DNA of 63,766 nt, taken from Dehalococcoidales bacterium. Its GTDB lineage: Bacteria; Chloroflexota; Dehalococcoidia; Dehalococcoidales; RBG-16-60-22. The position numbers and the translations under genes were made by a program. The notes below the pieces were generated by a model. It ran no database searches. It was given only the letters and a program-made list of their open reading frames with translations, and was not told the origin of the DNA. Positions 14,316 through 22,084 of this stretch are shown here, piece by piece. How positions within the stretch are numbered: the first letter of the stretch is position 1; the number at the start of each line of letters is the position of its first letter. The DNA lies in the NCBI GenBank assembly GCA_030603605.1, contig JAUVXN010000001.1:1-63766 (forward strand), in the 5' to 3' direction.

Positions 14316-14705
14316 ATGAACGATATACAAAAGAGGGCGAAGACCGCCAAAACCGAAGGGGTAACCACGCCCAAAATTACGGCTCCTCTTAAACGGACCT
14401 GGACTGATGTCGGTAAAGGATACACAACCGGAAAACACGCAAAAATCGGAGCTATGTTTGACCGCATGGAATGGCAGAAGCTACCTTGCACAATGGGAAT
14501 GATGCCAGGCGAAGGGATTAAAGGGGCTATCAAGCAATTGCGTATCCCTAAAGTCAGCCACGTTGCCAGCTCACACGAATTAGCACCGTATGGGCTACTC
14601 GGAATCACGGGACATTATAAGAACGGTTGTGTCAAGGTATATCTGATAGATACAGGAACAGAGGTAATACCGCTTGCCACCGATTTTAAGGAAAACCAAA
14701 GCTAG
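14316..14705 (+). CDS. Hypothetical protein, 129 residues
   Basis: It begins MNDIQKRAKTAKTEGVTTPK behind GAAAGGAGGTAA. The N-terminal 40 residues are basic and flexible. The rest is a compact domain (GYTTGKHAKIGAMFDRMEW … YGLLGITGHYKNGCVKVYLI) ending in beta strands. No family recognised. Confidence 0.65.
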   Translation: MNDIQKRAKTAKTEGVTTPKITAPLKRTWTDVGKGYTTGKHAKIGAMFDRMEWQKLPCTMGMMPGEGIKGAIKQLRIPKVSHVASSHELAPYGLLGITGHYKNGCVKVYLIDTGTEVIPLATDFKENQS

Positions 14706-14839
14706 ACTTCACAGAATCAAAATCTAGCGACCTTCCCGCCTTTTTGAATGGTATTCTACCTTCAAATTTGCCCACAAAGCAGCGGGGATTGGGCAGAAAT
14801 GAGTCTTCTGTCCAGTTCCCGCAAAGAAAGGAGAACAAC

Positions 14840-15073
14840 ATGGCACAAATCATCAGACAAGAAAAATGCTACAAGCCCAAAGGCTATGGCGTGGTTGAGG
14901 TAATGAGACCTGTCATTAAATGCCACTGCGGTAGCGAGGTAGTCTGTGAGGGTTTCACCAATACCTGCTTTTGCGGTGCCGACTACAACTTTGCCGGTCA
15001 ACTACTGGCTCCCCGCTCTCAATGGGGTGAGGAGACCGGCGAGAGTTTGTCCGACATTCTCAATATCCAGTAA
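14840..15073 (+). CDS. Small zinc-ribbon protein
   Basis: 77 residues, MAQIIRQEKCYKPKGYG at the start, behind AGAAAGGAGAACAAC. A CHCG knuckle (about residues 28-31) and a CFCG knuckle (about 43-46) make a probable four-Cys ribbon. The C-terminus is acidic. Role unknown. Confidence 0.65.
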   Translation: MAQIIRQEKCYKPKGYGVVEVMRPVIKCHCGSEVVCEGFTNTCFCGADYNFAGQLLAPRSQWGEETGESLSDILNIQ

Positions 15074-15096
15074 AGCCAAAAAGAAAGGAAGTGATT

Positions 15097-15324
15097 ATGA
15101 GAAAGGAAATAGAAGGCCAGTGTGGTACCTGTAAGTTTGCCCTGGAGTTCGGTCCACCGCCGTCGCCTGGAGATGCGGATGAAGGAGTCCACTGCTCAAG
15201 CGAGTCCATAGCGCAAAAGAACAAGAGCATGGATGAGTTCCAAGACTACGGGTTCAGCGACCTGTATCGGCTGGAAGCTCTTGCAGAGGAATCTTACCGC
15301 TGCCCCAGCTGGCAAGGAAAATAA
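15097..15324 (+). CDS. Small four-cysteine protein
   Basis: 75 residues behind AAAGGAAGTGATT. CGTC near residue 9, a central Cys in VHCSSES and a late Cys in YRCPSW suit a zinc fold like that of many phage small proteins (Q-C-G-x-C start). Confidence 0.6.
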   Translation: MRKEIEGQCGTCKFALEFGPPPSPGDADEGVHCSSESIAQKNKSMDEFQDYGFSDLYRLEALAEESYRCPSWQGK

Positions 15325-15348
15325 TTTTGAGTGAAAGTAGGTAATTTT

Positions 15349-15579
15349 ATGCAGAGAGAGGACATCAGGCTCAATCATGATGACGAGAAGGAGAAGGTCT
15401 ATGACCAAATCCACGCCCACTACCTCGAAGGGAAAGTGCTAAAAGTGCGTGAGCATAAAAGCGGATTCCCAGCTGTTACCGTGGACTGTGAGGATATCCA
15501 CATTCTAACCGATGTCATCAGCCTGGAGGAATGGTGGGCAAAGCAAAAAACAAAAGAAAGGAGGCAACAAGCTGAATAG
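15349..15579 (+). CDS. Hypothetical small protein
   Basis: 76 residues from ATG 15349 (AAAGTAGGTAATTTT upstream). It begins MQREDIRLNHDDEKEKVYDQ and contains a beta pair (FPAVTVDCEDIHILTD). The end overlaps the start of the next gene by 8 bases. Confidence 0.6.
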   Translation: MQREDIRLNHDDEKEKVYDQIHAHYLEGKVLKVREHKSGFPAVTVDCEDIHILTDVISLEEWWAKQKTKERRQQAE

Positions 15580-16630
15580 CCGGAAGTGGACAGAAAAAGA
15601 GAAAACCATTCTCCGGAGACATTACCAGGGTGAGAACCGCAACGGGCTGACCATCGAATCTCTCTGTGTCTACCTGAACAGACTCCCAGCTAGTATCGCT
15701 GGCCAGTTAGCGAAGTTGCGGCTCAGGGCAAGAAGACCTCGATGGTCACCTGAGGATCTAGCCTATCTCAACGACAATTACGGGGTTATACCTGCAGAAA
15801 AAATCGCTGAGAAGCTAGGGCGGTCCACCAATGCCCTGAAAATCATCTCCTATCGTAAGCTCGGCATCAATCAGCTAACCAATATCTACACCGCCCGCGA
15901 GGTTTCCAGGCTGGTGGGGGTAGGCTGAGCCAAAACCATAATCTTCTGGAAGAAGAAAGGCTATATCGTTGGCTATAAGGCACCCCTTGCTTGCGGAAAA
16001 AACAGGGTATGGGGATTTACCTACGAAGCGCTTGAGGAATGTCTCCGGAATCGTCCATGGCTAGTTGATTACAGGAATATGGAACGGAGTATTTTCCGCT
16101 CTATGGTGAAAGAAGAATGGGATAGAGACCCCTGGTTTACCGCGGAACAGGCGGCACCGAAGCTTGGGCTGATAGACCATAATGCCGTCAAGCGGTACAT
16201 ACGCAGGGGCTGGCTGGCGGCAGAAAGAAAACCAGGCGCTGGGGGGCTTGGGGTTTGGATTATCAGGCAGAGTGCCATCGCCAAGCTCCTGAAAAATGAC
16301 CCCCGCCGTGAGCACCGTCGTCTGGCACTGGTTAAAAGCAGGCACCAAGCCAGCTATCGCAACCACGATCCTGTCGCCCTGCAGAAAATCTGGGTGATAA
16401 AGTGCCCGGTCTGCCGGCACAAGACTACCATAAAGTCGAACCCCAACTTGGCAGCGCCAGAGCTGAAAGGTCTCTTCCTAAGGCTGTACACCAATGGTAC
16501 CTGTAGCCATGGCAAAGTTTGCATAATTCAAGAAAGGGAGGTGAGGCCAATTGGTAAGCGAAAAGGAGCAGGCAGCCAGTCGGCTCAGGAGCATGGTGGA
16601 GAGATATCCGCCGAGCGCGCAAGAGTGTGA
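15572..16630 (+). pseudogene. DNA-binding protein gene split by an in-frame TGA
   Basis: One continuous frame carries two halves separated only by TGA 15926-15928. The 5' half starts near CTG 15572 (GGAGG at 15559). It encodes Myb/SANT-like motifs (KWTEKEKTILRRHY…, RWSPEDLAYLNDNYG, IAEKLGRSTNALKIISYRKLG), then the start of a MerR-type helix-turn-helix (YTAREVSRLVGVG). After the stop the sense resumes at once: AKTIIFWKKKGYIVGYKAP, a second helix-turn-helix (WFTAEQAAPKLGL…VKRYIRRGWLAA), and a CPVCRH zinc knuckle. The stop falls inside a motif, so it is a nonsense mutation, a sequencing error or a readthrough codon. Without it the protein is about 352 residues. Confidence 0.7.
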
Positions 16631-16796
16631 CATCATGCTCATGGGTATCCGTCTTGACAGATTTGTAAATTCCTATGATGAGTGCCACAGCTGTGCCCTG
16701 GGACCCTCCGACCATACCGTTGGCTGGCTCTTCCCAACGAAGGTTTGCCTGAAGGACTGGCTTCGGAGGTGTAAAGAATGGGGGATAAAACCTTGA
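16551..16796 (+). CDS. Hypothetical small protein with a Cys pair
   Basis: 81 residues from TTG 16551 behind AAAGGGAGGTGAGGCCAA, overlapping the end of the preceding frame. It begins MVSEKEQAASRLRSMVERYP and has DECHSCALG in the middle and three more cysteines later, as in many element-borne zinc-binding proteins. Confidence 0.6.
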   Translation: MVSEKEQAASRLRSMVERYPPSAQECDIMLMGIRLDRFVNSYDECHSCALGPSDHTVGWLFPTKVCLKDWLRRCKEWGIKP

Positions 16797-16797
16797 A

Positions 16798-16819
16798 GGT
16801 ATTTTTATACTGTGAAAGG
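16798..16819 (+). promoter_or_regulatory. Repeated intergenic motif, copy 1
   Basis: GGTAT-TTTT-ATACT followed by GTGAAAGGAGGT. It lies just before the gene at 16833. Copies with the same 5-4-5 geometry occur at 17872 and 18110. Confidence 0.6.
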
Positions 16820-16832
16820 AGGTAGGCGAAAA

Positions 16833-17042
16833 ATGAATAAACAACTTAGCTATCTTCCCCAGGAAACCCCGAGATTCGTGGTTGAAATGAGAACTTATAT
16901 TTATCTCCGACCGGACGGCAAATGCGTACATGCTAATTGCGGCGGGGGATTTATTGGCGAAGAGTACGAGCATGATGATCCCAACTGGCAACCTTCGGCG
17001 GATTGGCCCTATGAAATTAGAGATTTAAGAAAGGAAGACTAA
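16833..17042 (+). CDS. Hypothetical small protein
   Basis: 69 residues, MNKQLSYLPQETPRFVVEMR at the start, behind AAAGGAGGTAGGCGAA. A single HANCGGG stretch and an acidic EEYEHDDPNW end. No family recognised. Confidence 0.6.
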   Translation: MNKQLSYLPQETPRFVVEMRTYIYLRPDGKCVHANCGGGFIGEEYEHDDPNWQPSADWPYEIRDLRKED

Positions 17043-17057
17043 AAAAGGAGGCAACCT

Positions 17058-17867
17058 ATGTACATTAAAATCCCTTACAAATACACCGAGCAGGTCATTC
17101 CTAAGCGTTGCCGTAAGCCACGTCCGACTATGTTCGATGGAGAAATATCACTCTCTATCCATGAAGTTACCGGAGAGGAAGCGCCCGTGGCAATAAGGCA
17201 ACACACTAAAACTTTCAAAGAGGACGGCTACGAGCCAACTGTTATTGAGTACCGGTGTTGGCATCAGCAACTCTGGGTAGTAGACAGCTTTAATCGGTTT
17301 TCTCATGGCCCCTACGAAATCCAGACTGCACAACAATTCACCCAAGACCCGTGGCCCTTGGCAAAGGGGCCTCGCTATTCCAGCTATAAATCGCAACAAG
17401 AGAATAGACGAGAACTCATGGCTTGGGCACGTAGCATACTTTTCATTAGTGGGACGAGATGGCGCCGGTCTGGAGAGCCTCGGTACGTGATTATGACTTT
17501 TGGGCTTGGTCATAATCACGGAAATCCTGGCACATCCTTATCCTCAGATAATAACTATAACCCGAATATAAGTAATTCTCGCTATTTTCGGATTGACCAG
17601 CACGATAAGGCACTGGAAACGGCCATCGCGATTGCAGAGCGCAGGGGTGATGATATGGCTATCCCATTCATCAAGGACTCCCATGATACCTTTGACATTC
17701 TTATCCCGGAGGCAATACACCTCAACCCCGATAAAGAGCATGGTTCGGGTGACCCCTTTATCAACAAGCTGGAGGGCATGATTGAGGGGTCACCGAGTAA
17801 GGAGATAGCCGGGATTATGGTCTTGAAAGAAGGCATCGATATTATTTCAGGTATAAGGAGTAAGTAG
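17058..17867 (+). CDS. Hypothetical protein, 269 residues
   Basis: It begins MYIKIPYKYTEQVIPKRCRK behind AAAAGGAGGCAACCT. No transmembrane or known catalytic motif. The centre is basic and aromatic (WARSILFISGTRWRRSG). The region GLGHNHGNPG contains closely spaced histidines. The last 100 residues are helical and acidic. One of the longest unknowns of the accessory block. Function not assignable. Confidence 0.65.
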   Translation: MYIKIPYKYTEQVIPKRCRKPRPTMFDGEISLSIHEVTGEEAPVAIRQHTKTFKEDGYEPTVIEYRCWHQQLWVVDSFNRFSHGPYEIQTAQQFTQDPWPLAKGPRYSSYKSQQENRRELMAWARSILFISGTRWRRSGEPRYVIMTFGLGHNHGNPGTSLSSDNNYNPNISNSRYFRIDQHDKALETAIAIAERRGDDMAIPFIKDSHDTFDILIPEAIHLNPDKEHGSGDPFINKLEGMIEGSPSKEIAGIMVLKEGIDIISGIRSK

Positions 17868-17871
17868 TAAA

Positions 17872-17894
17872 GGTATCCCGATACTGTGAAAGGA
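17872..17894 (+). promoter_or_regulatory. Repeated intergenic motif, copy 2
   Basis: GGTAT-CCCG-ATACT followed by GTGAAAGGAGC, directly before the gene at 17901. Confidence 0.6.
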
Positions 17895-17900
17895 GCTTTG

Positions 17901-18107
17901 ATGAATACTAAGAAAATAGTAAAAACCTACCTCTCTCTACACTGGGACAAACTTCAGCAAGACACAAGGGAGGAAATATTAGCAGGTGCATGCCTCAACC
18001 AACGCTTCGCGCATTACTCCTGGTCAGAAATGGAGGATTGGATACGCACTATCATCAAAGATAATGTTTCCAAGCGGTCCAAAGGTACCGTGGAGATAGA
18101 CGAATAA
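17901..18107 (+). CDS. Small protein, paralogue of 19945-20124
   Basis: 68 residues, MNTKKIVKTYLSLHWDKLQQ at the start. It shares T-R-E-E-I-L-x-G-A-C-L-N-x-R-F-A-H-Y and W-x-E-M-E-x-W-(I/L)-R with the gene 2 kb downstream. Helical. A small DNA- or protein-binding role is possible. ATG 17901 is preferred because AAAGGAGC precedes it at 7 bases. Confidence 0.65.
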   Translation: MNTKKIVKTYLSLHWDKLQQDTREEILAGACLNQRFAHYSWSEMEDWIRTIIKDNVSKRSKGTVEIDE

Positions 18108-18109
18108 AC

Positions 18110-18132
18110 AGTATCTCTATACTGTGAAGAGA
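18110..18132 (+). promoter_or_regulatory. Repeated intergenic motif, copy 3
   Basis: AGTAT-CTCT-ATACT, a perfect inverted repeat, followed by GTGAAGAGAG. The gap 18133-18225 has no gene I can support, though one frame reads YCEECGEW near 18200. Confidence 0.6.
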
Positions 18133-18225
18133 GCGGTAGCCTTGAAGTCGTTTTTCTGCAATATGTGGGTGGTGGCTCTGGCTATTGCGAAGAGTGCGGA
18201 GAATGGCAATAGAAAGGAGGTGATT

Positions 18226-18390
18226 GTGAAAAGGCAAGAATTGAAAGATGATCTTGCAAAGTGGATAGAGCCAGATGTAATAGCCGAAGCTATCGTTAAC
18301 CAAATGGACGAAGAAAAAATCGAGTACACGCTCGAGAATGGCCAGCAGATTTGGCTCAATCACTTAGAGGAGCTGCACCATTATCTATAA
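18226..18390 (+). CDS. Hypothetical small helical protein
   Basis: 54 residues from GTG 18226 behind AGAAAGGAGGTGATT: MKRQELKDDLAKWIEPDVIA at the start. Acidic amphipathic helices. Role unknown. A longer in-frame start at 18124 is possible but has no ribosome binding site. Confidence 0.6.
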   Translation: MKRQELKDDLAKWIEPDVIAEAIVNQMDEEKIEYTLENGQQIWLNHLEELHHYL

Positions 18391-18408
18391 TTTAAAAAGG
18401 TGGTGATT

Positions 18409-18870
18409 ATGGGAGAGACACGGAAAAAACAACAACTGATGGGTGAGCTGAAACACCTCCCTTATCTCAAAGTGGGTAATGCCCACTTTATGCGTGTAGA
18501 TGTAACCTACAAGGGCAAGATATTTTTCCAGATGATACCCAATCTATTCCATGGAGCAACCTATGGCGGGTCTCCCTTGGGCGATGGACCGTTTACAGGG
18601 ATACTCGTCGGTGATGATATGGAGTATTTCAACAGACCGGAGCTGATGTTCAGCGAGACGCCCAAAAACACCAGCTTCTATTCCGAAGAGCAAGAGAGAA
18701 AGAAGGAAGCCGAGTTCTGGACTTTCTTCCACAAGAAGGCTTGGGATATTCTGGTGCTGGCCCGCCAAAGTATAGTCCCGGATCTAGCGCGTCTCCGCTT
18801 AGGAGAGGCATACAGGGACTTTCTCATGTATATGGGAGCAAAAAGACTCATTGAGCAATCACAGGTATAA
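18409..18870 (+). CDS. Hypothetical protein, 153 residues
   Basis: ATG 18409 behind AAAAGGTGGTGATT. It starts MGETRKKQQLMGELKHLPYL. A beta-rich first half (FMRVDVTYKGKIFFQMIPN) is followed by a helical second half rich in Glu/Lys (YSEEQERKKEAEFWTFFHKK). No family recognised. Confidence 0.65.
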   Translation: MGETRKKQQLMGELKHLPYLKVGNAHFMRVDVTYKGKIFFQMIPNLFHGATYGGSPLGDGPFTGILVGDDMEYFNRPELMFSETPKNTSFYSEEQERKKEAEFWTFFHKKAWDILVLARQSIVPDLARLRLGEAYRDFLMYMGAKRLIEQSQV

Positions 18871-18881
18871 GGAGGTGAAAA

Positions 18882-19469
18882 TTGAGCAAGCAAAAACAGA
18901 AACAGGATGACCTTTTCCAGAATGCCGGCGAAAAAATAGAAGAACAACAGCCGGAAAAGAGGTTTAACCCAGATAAGGGAATCGAGGAGATAGTCGGCGT
19001 TTTCTGCGACCCGATTATCGTCATGCCCGGGGGCTGGGGAGATACTCTACCCCCGTGGATCAAGGAAGCCATCACCCTGGAGCGACTTATAGCAAACATG
19101 GAGGGCTTCAGGAGAGGGGCTATGACAGCCACTGATGCCGAGGCCTGTGCCTACTTGTATACGGCTTGCCTGGAGGCGGCACCAAGTCACGACTGGGCAC
19201 AAATCTATCTTTATGTGGCCACCAAGGTCTACGAGAGGCATAGGACCAAGGATTCAGGGGTAACCATGCCCGCGGATATAAGGGTTGAAGAGCTCACCCG
19301 CAACCAGCAGGATGACCTAGCTCACCTGAAGGGCTGGATATACCACATGCGGAGCGAACACCGGGCAAAGAAAGCTAAGGATATCCGGAAAGAAAGGCTA
19401 GCCAAGGAGAAGCAAGAGGAGCAGGATAAGGCACCGGAGGTCGTGCAACATACCTTCGACCTTGGCTAA
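18882..19469 (+). CDS. Hypothetical protein, 195 residues
   Basis: TTG 18882 behind AAGGAGGTGAAAA. Charged ends surround a core of about 110 residues (LPPWIKEAITLERLIANMEG … ATDAEACAYLYTACLEAAPS … WAQIYLYVATKVYERH) that looks all-helical. The Lys/Glu-rich tail suggests a coiled or nucleic-acid-contacting end. Plasmid/phage style. Unknown. Confidence 0.65.
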   Translation: MSKQKQKQDDLFQNAGEKIEEQQPEKRFNPDKGIEEIVGVFCDPIIVMPGGWGDTLPPWIKEAITLERLIANMEGFRRGAMTATDAEACAYLYTACLEAAPSHDWAQIYLYVATKVYERHRTKDSGVTMPADIRVEELTRNQQDDLAHLKGWIYHMRSEHRAKKAKDIRKERLAKEKQEEQDKAPEVVQHTFDLG

Positions 19470-19490
19470 CCTAAAATAGTGAGGTGCAAG

Positions 19491-19655
19491 ATGTCGTTAC
19501 CATTTTTTACAAGGAAAACTGATGCACAGTCATTTTGGGGGAAGTCTGAAAAGTTGGTCAAGGTCTATGTGCCAGCAAGTAGAGGATTTTTAAGAGCACC
19601 CAAAAGTGGATACTACTGGGTAACAGCAGATATGGAAAAGAAGCTAAAGCTGTAA
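19491..19655 (+). CDS. Hypothetical small basic protein
   Basis: 54 residues behind GAGGTGCAAG: MSLPFFTRKTDAQSFWGKSE at the start, then basic and Tyr-rich. No domain recognised. Confidence 0.5.
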   Translation: MSLPFFTRKTDAQSFWGKSEKLVKVYVPASRGFLRAPKSGYYWVTADMEKKLKL

Positions 19656-19675
19656 ATAAGCAAGAAGGAGGATAA

Positions 19676-19876
19676 ATGAAAATTCTAAGTTATGTAGAAT
19701 TAACACCAGCTCAGGAAAAGGCGATAGAGGGTTTTCAAGAAGTAATTGTCAGAACCGCGCTTGCTAAGCCCTTTGTTGTAGCCACCTTCACCACATTCCT
19801 ACAACAGGAAGTCAAGGTAACACTAAGTGAAGATGGTGCCATTGAAAACATCGCATGGGGAGATAAATCATTGTAA
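19676..19876 (+). CDS. Hypothetical small protein
   Basis: 66 residues behind AAGGAGGATAA: MKILSYVELTPAQEKAIEGF at the start. Alternating helix and strand with no motif known to me. Confidence 0.6.
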   Translation: MKILSYVELTPAQEKAIEGFQEVIVRTALAKPFVVATFTTFLQQEVKVTLSEDGAIENIAWGDKSL

Positions 19877-19883
19877 GGGCCAA

Positions 19884-19925
19884 GTATTCCGAATACCTGA
19901 AAGAGACTTTTTACACTATGTGTAA
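19884..19925 (+). promoter_or_regulatory. Two adjacent palindromes before the paralogue gene
   Basis: GTATTC-C-GAATAC (19884-19896) and TTACAC-TAT-GTGTAA (19911-19925) are perfect inverted repeats. A third short motif, ATACTGTAAAGGGAG, overlaps the ribosome binding site. Probable regulator sites for the 19945 gene. Confidence 0.55.
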
Positions 19926-19944
19926 TACTGTAAAGGGAGCTAAA

Positions 19945-20124
19945 ATGCTAACACTAAATTGGGACAATTTAGATACTCAAACAAGGGAAGAGATACTTTC
20001 CGGCGCTTGCCTTAACTCAAGGTTCGCTCATTACGATTGGCACGAAATGGAGGAGTGGCTACGAGATATTATTACTGATAACATAAAGTTGCGTTCTAAG
20101 AATACCGTTTCAATACTTGGATAA
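19945..20124 (+). CDS. Small protein, paralogue of 17901-18107
   Basis: 59 residues from ATG 19945 behind AAAGGGAGCTAAA: MLTLNWDNLDTQTREEILSG at the start. It shares the EEIL-GACLN-RFAHY and WxEMExW(I/L)R core with the 17901 protein and, like it, follows palindromic sites. Confidence 0.65.
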   Translation: MLTLNWDNLDTQTREEILSGACLNSRFAHYDWHEMEEWLRDIITDNIKLRSKNTVSILG

Positions 20125-20161
20125 GCAAGTATTACAGGAAGAAAGATTGAAAGGAGGCAAA

Positions 20162-20488
20162 ATGAGAAGATTATTTAGCAAAAACACGTACAACGGGTAT
20201 CATATTGTCACGTTATCTGAAGAGCCGAACACTGGCCTGTTGCTGGCCAAGAAAACCTCAGAGAAGGATGAGTTTGGCTTCTTGGCTGATGAAGACGATA
20301 TCCCGAAATGCCCACATGTGGGCGAAGTAAGCACGATGGGGCGCCCCTGGGGAGAGTTTATCATTGTGCCGAGCTTGTGCCAGCGTTGTATCTGGGTATA
20401 TCAGACTCCAGATAACGAGTTCGACTGTATCCTGTGCTCCAAAGATAAGCGGATTCACCCCCGTGCTCTTGTAAATAGAGTGGCTTAA
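20162..20488 (+). CDS. Hypothetical zinc-ribbon-like protein
   Basis: 108 residues behind GAAAGGAGGCAA. An N-terminal beta region (NGYHIVTLSEEPNTGLLLAK) is followed by C-x2-H, a C-x-R-C pair (CQRC) and CILC, fitting one or two zinc sites. Unknown role. Confidence 0.6.
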   Translation: MRRLFSKNTYNGYHIVTLSEEPNTGLLLAKKTSEKDEFGFLADEDDIPKCPHVGEVSTMGRPWGEFIIVPSLCQRCIWVYQTPDNEFDCILCSKDKRIHPRALVNRVA

Positions 20489-20595
20489 CCAAGGTATTCC
20501 CCAGAATACTCGGGCAAAATAGCATCCGGGCTGCCCGGTGACAGTTAAGGAAGCTAAATAAGCGTAATAAGCGTAAACTAAGTAGGGGGGGCTAA

Positions 20596-20880
20596 TTGAG
20601 AATTGGGAAGTTAAGGCGACAACTGGCCGAGATATTAAATGAGCTAACTGGTCTCCAGTATAAACCGGAGAAAATCAAACAGACGAATAGGGCAGCTTGT
20701 CCAACTAAGATGATGAATATTGACTGTTATTACTGGTATGCACTTCCCGAAAGCTGCGGCGAGGTTTTATCATCTAGCCTTACCATGAGGGATATAGTTG
20801 AAGCTCACCATAGGCAAGAACATATAAGAATATATTGCGGCGATGTTCGGGTAATGAGCAAATATAGTTCAGGGAGTTGA
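20596..20880 (+). CDS. Hypothetical protein, 94 residues
   Basis: TTG 20596 shortly after GGGGGGG. It begins MRIGKLRRQLAEILNELTGL, then has three cysteines and a Trp/Tyr-rich centre (MNIDCYYWYALPESCG). The stop overlaps the ribosome binding region of the next gene. Confidence 0.55.
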   Translation: MRIGKLRRQLAEILNELTGLQYKPEKIKQTNRAACPTKMMNIDCYYWYALPESCGEVLSSSLTMRDIVEAHHRQEHIRIYCGDVRVMSKYSSGS

Positions 20881-20881
20881 A

Positions 20882-21154
20882 ATGAGCAATGACGATATAA
20901 GTTTGACGCCGATTGAATTAAAAATGATTGAAATATTAGAGGCGCCAGGGCATAAAGTCGTAAGAGACAAGGAGATTATTAATTATGTGTGGGGTGTTGA
21001 GTGGCCCGGTGTTATCTATGCAATATATGTAAATATCTCAAGACTAAGGAAGAAATTGATAGGGCAGAATTTAGAGATTATACGGATAAATGGTGGCTAT
21101 ATGATGATAGCCAAATTAACATCAGGAGGGGATGATGGCAGACTTAGCATATAG
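20882..21154 (+). CDS. Stand-alone OmpR/PhoB-type winged-helix protein
   Basis: 90 residues, MSNDDISLTPIELKMIEILE at the start. The pattern L-T-P-I-E-L-K-M-I-E-I-L…, then V-x-R-D-K-E-I-I-N-Y-V-W, I-Y-V-N-I-S-R-L-R-K-K-L and I-R-I-N-G-G-Y matches the effector domain of two-component regulators (L-T-x-x-E…L, I-x-x-L-R-x-K-L, G-x-G-Y). No receiver domain is present, so it is not controlled by phosphorylation and may regulate this element directly. Confidence 0.8.
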   Translation: MSNDDISLTPIELKMIEILEAPGHKVVRDKEIINYVWGVEWPGVIYAIYVNISRLRKKLIGQNLEIIRINGGYMMIAKLTSGGDDGRLSI

Positions 21155-21314
21155 AGCAGTTCAGTTACTACCAGACCCCGAAGCTACACATATAATTGTC
21201 GGGGAGTTTGATGATATCCACTATACAGCAACTAAGGATAATCCCAATGGTGTCGTTGCATTTTGTGACAGCAGATATTGGGCAGATAAAATCGTTGAAG
21301 CTCTAAACAAATAA
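21135..21314 (+). CDS. Hypothetical small protein
   Basis: 59 residues, MADLAYRAVQLLPDPEATHI at the start, behind AGGAGGGGATG, overlapping the previous gene by 20 bases. No domain recognised. Confidence 0.55.
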   Translation: MADLAYRAVQLLPDPEATHIIVGEFDDIHYTATKDNPNGVVAFCDSRYWADKIVEALNK

Positions 21315-21337
21315 GTTCAATCTGACTGGAGGGGATG

Positions 21338-21499
21338 ATGGCTAAAGTAGAACTAACAATGCAATCACTAGGCGTTGAGCAGAGCTCCTGTTGTGATAAG
21401 CAATTTGATAGGGGTGAAACAATGTACGCTGTCGTTTCAAAGGATGGTGAGTCGTTGGGATGGTGGTGTAAAGACTGCGTGGAGAAAAAGACCAAATAA
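21338..21499 (+). CDS. Small zinc-binding protein
   Basis: 53 residues from ATG 21338 behind GGAGGGGATG. A CC pair near residue 18 and C-x2-C (WWCKDC) near residue 45 make a likely zinc fold. The leader TGGAGGGGATGATGGC nearly repeats that of the previous gene. Confidence 0.55.
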   Translation: MAKVELTMQSLGVEQSSCCDKQFDRGETMYAVVSKDGESLGWWCKDCVEKKTK

Positions 21500-21526
21500 G
21501 ATTCACGAAAGGAACAAGTGAATAGG

Positions 21527-21651
21527 GCTTGCTGGTATCCAGCACGAGGATGCCCACCTTACTAGAAGGTTAGTGGACACACTAAGAGCGAAATGACTTG
21601 CAAGCATAGTAACTCTAGTGACCGATGTGCAAGAGGCTTTAGCCAGCAAGC
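21527..21651 (+). ncRNA. Candidate structured RNA (unassigned)
   Basis: GCTTGCTGG (21527-21535) pairs perfectly with CCAGCAAGC (21643-21651), enclosing about 107 bases with smaller hairpins (CCACCTT with AAGG…GTGG, and CTTGCAAG). Only tiny ORFs fit here (e.g. 26 codons from ATG 21592), so an RNA is at least as likely. No known family matched by eye. Confidence 0.4.
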
Positions 21652-21676
21652 AAATAAACTTCAAAGGCGGTGAATG

Positions 21677-22063
21677 ATGGAACTCAATAAATTTGATGAA
21701 GCATTACGAGACTTGGCTTTATCGCATATCCCCACACCTATTGCAAAGTGTGGTGATATCGTGACAACGCAATGGGGCGATTGGAAGCAACCGCATAAGG
21801 TAAAAATATACGAGGTCGGCATGGAAATCGTTTCATTTAATATCTCCATAGGGCAAAGACAGGCACTCGGTATCAATGGATGGATGGGGGTTCAGCATTA
21901 CTATTATGCAGACCGCGTAGATGATAATGGCGAACAAAAGGGAGTGAAGGGTGTCGTGTTAGCAAAATTCACTACAGCCGATGGAAAAACTTGGGAGAGT
22001 CTATTCCCTACCTTTAACTATGCAGGGTTAAGTTTTAAGTTGAGCCATTCCAATGATAGGTAA
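21677..22063 (+). CDS. Hypothetical protein, 128 residues
   Basis: MELNKFDEALRDLALSHIPT at the start, AAAGGCGGTGA upstream. A beta-rich domain (GDIVTTQWGDWKQPHKVKIY, then WMGVQHYYYADRV) suggests a small barrel-like fold. Unknown function. Confidence 0.6.
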   Translation: MELNKFDEALRDLALSHIPTPIAKCGDIVTTQWGDWKQPHKVKIYEVGMEIVSFNISIGQRQALGINGWMGVQHYYYADRVDDNGEQKGVKGVVLAKFTTADGKTWESLFPTFNYAGLSFKLSHSNDR

Positions 22064-22084
22064 TATCTGAGCAAACTAGCTTCA

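Noticed and set aside
18133..18213. Possible small zinc protein (…YCEECGEW) between 18107 and 18226
   Set aside because: No start codon with a ribosome binding site in that frame.
6012..21499. Stop-codon reassignment (TGA as Trp) suggested by the TGA at 15926
   Set aside because: TGA is the natural stop of several neighbouring genes (e.g. 6158, 13870), so only that single position is odd.
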